Assembly (NCBI GenBank): GCA_007115705.1
Contig: QXEO01000531.1
Span: 9,874,342 to 9,938,341 of the forward strand
Direction: 5' to 3'
Length of the DNA stretch: 64,000 nt
Source of the DNA: Dactylis glomerata
Taxonomy: Eukaryota; Streptophyta; Magnoliopsida; Poales; Poaceae
The stretch's first letter is position 1; each line of letters begins with the position of its first letter. The notes under the pieces were generated by a model. That model was not told where the DNA came from and searched no databases. It worked only from the letters and a program-made list of their open reading frames with translations. Made by a program: the position numbers and the translations under genes. Below are positions 58,175 to 64,000 of the stretch, piece after piece.

Positions 58175-59422
58175 ATCCACCCCGGTGGAACTAAGATGTA
58201 TCAAGACTTAAAGGAACAATTTTGGTGGCATGGAATGAAGCGTGAGATCGCATCGTTCATCTCTAAGTGTGATATTTGTCAAAGAGTCAAGGATGAACAT
58301 CAACGTCCTGCAGGATTGCTGCAACCTTTGCAAGTTCCGGAATGGAAGTGGGATTCGGTTGGAATGGATTTCATCAATAGATTTCCAAGGTCTAGCCGTG
58401 GAAATGACTCTATCTGGGTCATTGTGGATAGACTAACCAAAGTGGCCCACTTTATCCCTGTCAAGACCACTTACAACTCAGGACAGCTAGCAGATCTGTA
58501 TCTATCCAGAATTGTCAGTGTACATGGAGTTCCCAAAACCATCGTTTCCGATCGAGGAACCCAATTCACCTCGAGATTTTGGAAGAGTTTGCATCAAGCC
58601 TTGGGAACCAAATTAGCCTTCAGCACCGCTTACCACCCTCAGACGGACGGACAGACTGAAAGAGTAAATCAAATACTTGAAGATATGTTGAGAGCCTGTG
58701 TTCTAGCTTATGGAGCTAAGTGGGAAGATTGTCTACCCTTCGCAGAGTTTTCCCACAACAACAGTTATCAAGCCAGTTTGCAAATGGCCCCATTTGAAGC
58801 TTTGTATGGAAGAAAGTGTCGTACCCCTCTGAATTGGTCAGAAACCGGAGACAGTCAGATTTTTGGACCAGATATTTTGCAAGAAGCCGAGGAGAAAGTT
58901 CGCATGATTCGTGAATATCTCAAGGCAGCCCAGTCAAGACAAAAGAGTTACGCCGACAAGAGACGAAGAGAATTAACTTTCAAGAGTGTAGACTTCGTTT
59001 ACCTCAGAGTATCACCCCTCAAGGGAATGCAAAGATTCCAAGTAAAAGGAAAGCTTGCACCAAGATATATTGGACCCTTCAAGATACTAGACCGCAGAGG
59101 AGAAGTGTCTTATCAGTTGGAAATGCCACCTGAATTGTCTGAAGTACACGATGTCTTCCACGTGTCGTTACTTCGGAAATGTCTTGAAGTTCCAGAGAAG
59201 CCCGAAGTCTTCAAGAATATTGATCATCGTTCTGTGGACATCAACAAGGATTTGACCTACCGTGAAATGCCTATCTGTATCCTCGAGGAAGCATATAGAA
59301 CCACTCGAACCCGAAGCATCAAATTTCTGAAAGTTCAGTGGAGTAATCACACCGAAGAGGAAGCCACTTGGGAACGAGAAGAATACCTTCAGAAAGAGTT
59401 TCCCAATCTTTTCAGTTCTTAA
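58175..59422 (+). pseudogene. gag-pol of D1, 3' part (integrase and chromodomain)
   Basis: It resumes the D1 frame after D2 at I-H-P-G-G-T-K-M-Y-Q. The C-C half of the zinc finger (C-D-I-C), G-M-D-F, S-D-R-G-T-Q-F and N-Q-I-L-E-D of the integrase core are all present. The G-P-F-K-I-L-D and F-H-V-S-L-L-R-K-C modules follow. The chromodomain-like end (L-T-Y-R-E...I-K-F-L-K-V-Q-W-S-N-H-T-E-E-E-A-T-W-E) is next, with stop TAA 59420-59422. There is no internal stop. Integrase joins the cDNA ends to the genome, and the chromodomain is thought to direct integration to particular chromatin in this clade. The part is open but cut off from its start. Confidence 0.9.
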
Positions 59423-59444
59423 TTAGTGAATCTTGGGGACGAGA

Positions 59445-59465
59445 TTCTCTTTAAGGGGGGAAGAT
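59445..59465 (+). promoter_or_regulatory. Polypurine tract of D1
   Basis: CTCTTTAAGGGGGGAAGAT directly precedes the 3' LTR start TGTAACAACTC. Confidence 0.8.
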
Positions 59466-62400
59466 TGTAACAACTCAGAAATTGTAATCCACTTCTTAAT
59501 AAATAAAGTGCCAAAATTTGGACCCAAACAAAACTTTTCATCTATTATTGTATGCATACATGCATTTTCTTTTATTTATATTCTATGATTTTATGTGTGT
59601 TATTTTTGATTGAGCATTGGTTAGATAAATCTAAGTGAACCAACAGAATCAATTGAGAAGATCTTTAGGAAACAAAGAAACTAGAAGTAAAAATAAGTAA
59701 GAAAGAGATAAAGTTAATATGATCTAGAAACTGTTATTGACTACACCACTTTGAGACCTTAGATTAAGCAATCTACAGATCACCTTCATGTTTGACCTAT
59801 TAGTTGAGCTTAACCAAGTTATGGACTAACTCAACCCATAGAGATCTACCAAAATTTCAAACCAGAGCATCACCCAAACTTGAGCCAAAGTTTGAATCCA
59901 ACACAGTGACTATACTCAAATTTGAAATATAAATTTCTGCAAAACTCAACCTTTCACTATAACAAAAATATGACTGGGTACCTTATCCAATATGATGAGC
60001 ACCCAAAGTGGAAAATTTTGAAAATTCGAATTTTGAGTTCTTGCGGGCATTTCGTCGAACACTGGCAGAAGCAAATCAATTTGAGATCAAGATCACTGGA
60101 GCTGCACTGTGCTGGCTCGCTCCAGCACTGTCGCCATGCTCCTTGGCCTCTCCTCGATCGACTCCAGCTTCCCCAGCCCCGACCCAGGCCGTGAGGAGAG
60201 GAGGAAGGAGGAGAAACGCGCCCAGGGCCCCCTCCCAGCAACCCTCTTCCCTGCACGTTGCCGACCAGCTTGGAGGCGCCAGAGGAGACCCACAGCACCC
60301 CGCGGCCGAACCAGCACCCTCCCAGCACGCGAGCGTGGCCGCTGTGGCCGGAGAAACCGTCGAACGCAACCAGGACCCCCGAGCCGGCGAGCTTCTGGTC
60401 GCCTTGCTCCCGGCCTCCTGAGACTATAAATACCCCCTCCGATCAAACGAAACGACTCACCTCACTCCCCTCTACCTCCCAGACATCGTCGCTTAGCCCC
60501 GCTTGCCCTAGTTCGCCGTCGCCAGCCTCACCGGAGTGGTACTGGACGAGCGGAGCGCCGCCGCGTCCGAGCACCTGGGGGCAAACTGCTGCAGGGAATC
60601 GGAGGAGGAGACGAACCGCCGCCGATCCCGCACGTCGCCGACGAGTTCTGCTTCCTCTACGCCTCGCCATCGCCGTCGAACATTCGTCACTGCTCGCAGG
60701 TGAGCTCCTGCCCGTGCTGAGGAAGAAGATGATCGCGAGCCGTTAGATCTTGATCGGACGATAACTTACCGATTCGGGTTTCGTAATTAGGTCTGACGAG
60801 TCAGCCCCACCTGTCAGCACCGTTTGTTATTTTTTCCCGCCGCAGCGAAACGTTTTCTGGGCCAGGCCCGTTCGGGTTCTACTCAGACTCGGCCCAGTTA
60901 GCTAGAATTAGGTCCGTTTCATTTTCTAAATTATTCTCCCGCCTTTTTAATTAATTTGAATATGTTTTAGATACTATTTTCAAACTTTAATTCCTAGAGT
61001 TTTACAAATCCAAATCTAGCAAATAAATATGCATTGGAAAGCTTATAAAATAATCTACCCAATAGAACTGGTTAGACTTCAAAATAAGTTCAGAATAAAA
61101 TCAGATATGAATAGTGTGACCATAGCTTGTTTAATAATGAAAGATTTCTAGAAAATTATTTAAGCCATCAAAAATCATGAAAATTAAAATGTGAACTTAC
61201 TAATGACCCCTCTTACTGTTAGTCAACACTAATCTACCCCAAACCCCATTAGTGTGCTCATTTAGACCCTAACCCAATCCTATTTTGTAGCATAAAATAA
61301 TAGATCACTAGTGCACACTTAGAGTTAATCGCCCTCAATGCCAATTCACTTAGTGGATCCAGCCCACTTAAACTTGTCTTAGTAACCCTAAATCCACACC
61401 AATGCTGCACAAGTGAACCACCTATGCCACTTAGTAGAGAATCTAGCTTGCACACTTGAAGAAAAACTTGGAAGAAAGACTTACCCTCCAACACCTTAAA
61501 AGTGCAACATGAAGGCTTTGGTCAGCAAACAAAGATGTGTGCTTGGTGTGTTGTTAGCTTGGTGAAGTGATGGTGTGCTTTGTGTTTATTCGTTATTAGA
61601 CGCTAGTGTTGCCGAGGAGGATATTGGAGGGGATTATTATTATCAAGAAGAAGAAGAAAACCCCGGACACTTTGCCAACCAAGGCAAGCCATCTTTTGAT
61701 TCATACTCCCCATGCCTAGTTTTAATATTGCATTCTACTTGTTTTAAGTAAATTGCATGATTGAATTGCTAGAGTAGAAAGATAGAAGTATATTGATGTC
61801 TTGATTATCAAGGGCATCAAGCTGAGTTTATCCAACTCTATTTTAGTGGTCATCACTCAATGTAGTTGCTTAGTCGCTAATAATATTGAGGCCATCTATA
61901 AGGGGAACTCTAGTTGAAATTGGTGACATGAACTTGAAACTTGAAATGGAGATTTCTCCTACAGAATGGCTTTATGAAAGAAAATCAATCTTGACTAAGA
62001 ACTATGAAACATATTTCTAAATGACAACGAGTGATGTACCATGGGAGCCAATTTTACCGTACAACCACATTACCCCTATATGGGAAGGGGCTTAATCCGT
62101 AGCTTGTTTATCTTAGTATGGGAGGCCTTGTAACAAATCTTCATGGAAGGACACCGCGAAACGGTTAATTCTGGACCAGGTGGATTCCACTAACCCGGCC
62201 TCCGGGATGGGCAGAACTAGAGGCGCCGGAGCGGGGTTCCGTATCCCGGGCTCTAGGGAAGGATCCTATACTAGGATGAGCAAGTGAAAGAGTTTGTTTG
62301 ATTATCTGAACCTCGCATACTTTGTGTATGTCGAACCGTGGATTTCTCCCGGCAGATGTATTGAATCTTGTGGGTAAAGTGTACCCCTCTGCAGAGGTTT

Positions 62401-63030
62401 TGAAACTATTCGAATAGCCGCGTCCTCGGTCATGGACGGTTGGCAAGCTGTACTTGACTTTTGTCAGGATTAAAAATGACAATGGTGAACCGAATGACTT
62501 GACTTGAAATGTTGTTGACACACTTGAAGTCCTCTTTAGATGGAACTTAGAGAACTAAACCTCTTTCCTATAAGTGAACATTCTTGGGAAATAAAACTAG
62601 CTTTTGCAAATAAACTTAGTGCTTAGTCCACTATATCCAACCATGCATATCTGCTTCATCATTTCAATTATAAGATGGTTTGCGAGTGCATCCAATGTAC
62701 TCACGGCTGTGTCCCTGGCTATCAACTTGGCCAGACTATGGGGAGGAATACCAGGAGGAAGGGTATGAAGAAGAGTACCAGAACTAAGCTCGTCTCCGTG
62801 AGTCGCCATTTGCCTGTAGGGAGAAGGCATGGGCCGAAGACGTTATTTCCGCTGCTATATTGTGTTGTAATATGACTTGGTCTAGATGACCATTGTATTT
62901 GAACCATCGTATTGTAATGTCTATGGAACTGAGTACCAACTACGTTATGTATATCGCAACAACGGTTCTGGGATTGCGGTGGAATACATAACGGGCACTT
63001 CGAATTTGTATCAAATTTGAGGTCGTCACA
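59466..63030 (+). repeat. 3' LTR of D1
   Basis: 3,565 bp, collinear with 37127-40688. It has one extra GAA triplet near 61654 and about 20 substitutions. TATA box TATAAATA at 60425-60432. Confidence 0.93.
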
Positions 63031-63035
63031 AACAT

Positions 63036-63161
63036 CCACACTCAAGTCCGACATCATCGAGGCGTGGAAGAGAAGGAAGAAGAAGAACCACCGGAAAGAA
63101 TCTTTGAAGCGCCGCAAGCAGAGGCGGCAGCTGAAGCTGGACCGGCTAAAGCCGGTCCCAA
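63036..63161 (+). other. Glu/Ala-rich coding-like sequence, unclassified
   Basis: Joined to 37077-37126 it gives an open frame with V-N-N-I-H-T-Q-V-R-H-H-R followed by E-E-K-E-E-E-E-P-P-E-R. It may be the end of a gag-like ORF from another retrotransposon. No diagnostic motif is visible, so this is left open. Confidence 0.3.
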
Positions 63162-63450
63162 ACCGGCTATAGCCTATCTACCTGAGTCAACTCTATTTTG
63201 GCCATGAAGCCACCTATGTTATCTATCTCCCTAGTGACCAAACTACCCCTAGCTCGTGGCTGCCTGTATATATGGGTCACTCTCCCCCTCCCTAGGATAG
63301 ACATGAATTAGGATAAGAATTGGCATGATGCCTCCTCCCTTGTGGGAACCCAACTAGATCTACATCTCGAAATCACCCTCTTTGTTTGTGATCTCTTCAA
63401 TTTGGCGAATTCTACCTTGATTTGGATCTCTTGCATACAAGAGTGTGTGG
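63162..63450. repeat. Left arm of an inverted repeat
   Basis: About 290 bp, from AACCGGCTATAG to ACAAGAGTGTGTGG. Its complement recurs at 63710-63998 with modest divergence (for example GAAGCCACCTATGTTATCTA against TAGATAACGTAGGTGGCTTC). It includes GTATATATGGG, TATA-like. It could be a pair of LTRs in opposite orientation or a long terminal inverted repeat. Confidence 0.7.
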
Positions 63451-63709
63451 CCTGATCTTCACGGATTCATGAGATTTGTGGCGGGGGAAGAGGGTGAACA
63501 CGAAGAACATGACGAACATGATGAACACGATGAACAAATCGAAGGCAAATACCCACACACAAGATACACACCGGTTGTCCTGGTTGGCCCGATTCACCAA
63601 CTCAATAGAATCACAAGGAAGAGACTCCAAGAGTTGAATTCCTTGTGAGAGACTGACTTGCAAGGGATAGAATTCCAAGAGGGGAAGAGACCAATCAATT
63701 TGATGGAAT
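63451..63709. other. Spacer between the inverted arms
   Basis: About 260 bp. A plus-strand open frame reads E-H-E-E-H-D-E-H-D-E-H-D-E-Q and later G-P-I-H...N-R-I-T-R-K-R-L-Q-E-L, reminiscent of the T-R-x-R-A-K-x-L-Q motif at the end of some retrotransposon polyproteins. The resemblance is weak. Confidence 0.35.
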
Positions 63710-63998
63710 TACACACTCTTGTATGCAAGAGATCCAAATCAAGGTAGAATTCCCCAAATAGAAGAGATCCCAAATAAAGAGGATGATTTCTAGATGTAGA
63801 TCTAGTTGGGTTCTCACAAGGGAGGAGGCATCATGCCAATTCTTATCTTAATTCATCTCTCTCCTAGGGAGGAGGAGAGTGACCCATATATATAGGCAGC
63901 CACGAGCTAGGGGTAGTGTAGTCACTAGGGAGATAGATAACGTAGGTGGCTTCATGGCCAACATAGAGTTGACTCGGGTAGACCAACTATAGCCGGTG
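63710..63998. repeat. Right arm of the inverted repeat, reaches window edge
   Basis: Reverse complement of 63162-63450, from ACACACTCTTGTATGCAAGAG to CTATAGCCGGT. The repeat may continue past 64000. Confidence 0.7.
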
Positions 63999-64000
63999 TG

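Larger units (their letters stand above)
37127..63030 (+). mobile_element. D1: Tekay-like chromovirus (Ty3/Gypsy), split by D2
   Basis: Flanked by AACAT on both sides (37122-37126, 63031-63035). LTRs are 3,562 bp (37127-40688) and 3,565 bp (59466-63030). Inside are an initiator-Met primer site, an upstream ORF, gag-pol, an inverted same-family copy D2 (45224-58174), the rest of pol with a chromodomain, and a purine tract. Length without D2 is about 12.95 kb. The LTRs differ at about 21 places by eye, so the insertion is fairly young. The coding region has two stops in the upstream ORF and two frameshifts in gag-pol. Confidence 0.94.

Overview
This window is plant DNA from a large, repeat-rich grass genome. 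The element types point to Triticeae (wheat, Aegilops, barley or rye) or a close pooid relative. The evidence is the density of nested LTR retrotransposons, LTRs beginning TGATACGTC, a CACTA end with TACGCCGA subterminal repeats, and L1-type LINEs. I see no convincing host gene, tRNA, rRNA or CRISPR. Every coding region I can support belongs to a transposable element, and all but one are broken. The species call is inference. Family assignments come from protein motifs and structure only.

Left block (1-12759). An Athila-type Ty3/Gypsy element (E1, + strand, 5' end outside the window) carries gag-protease but no reverse transcriptase. Its gag is interrupted by a Helitron (1154-3579, - strand), and that Helitron holds a 5'-truncated LINE (2331-2716) with its own target-site duplication (TSD). 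A long non-coding tail follows, then an LTR (6799-12731). The LTR is split by a second non-autonomous LTR element on the - strand (F, 8022-12319, TSD CCGGT) rich in tandem repeats. A primer-binding site follows the LTR directly.

Middle block (12760-37126). There is a decayed LINE reverse transcriptase (- strand), an orphan CACTA end and a 414-bp inverted-repeat MITE with an 11-bp TSD. Next comes a second LINE (16213-37076), which serves as the host for two insertions of one Athila-type LTR family: element A (16888-34990, TSD GTGGC) and solo LTR B (35119-36513, TSD ATGGT). Element A is itself interrupted by element C (21243-30566, - strand), a Tekay-like chromovirus. C's central pol has been deleted, so gag-protease runs straight into the chromodomain.

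Right block (37127-63030). Two full-length copies of one Tekay-like chromovirus lie inside each other. D1 (+ strand, TSD AACAT) is split in its integrase by D2 (45224-58174, - strand, TSD ATCCA). Each is about 12.95 kb with LTRs near 3.56 kb. Both carry an extra ORF between the primer-binding site and gag, intact in D2. Its core motif is shared with the upstream ORF of element C. The inverted same-family nesting makes a very large self-complementary locus.

Right end (63036-64000). An unclassified stretch contains an inverted repeat with arms of about 290 bp, the right arm reaching the window edge.

The relative order of insertion follows from nesting: LINE, then A and B, then C inside A; D1, then D2 inside D1; E1, then the Helitron and F inside E1. 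The most unusual points are the conserved pre-gag ORF, the gag-protease/chromodomain deletion derivative, the frame-exact Helitron excision, a hairpin shared by the tails of E1 and A, and the inverted self-nesting of D1 and D2. I found no previously undescribed non-transposon system.
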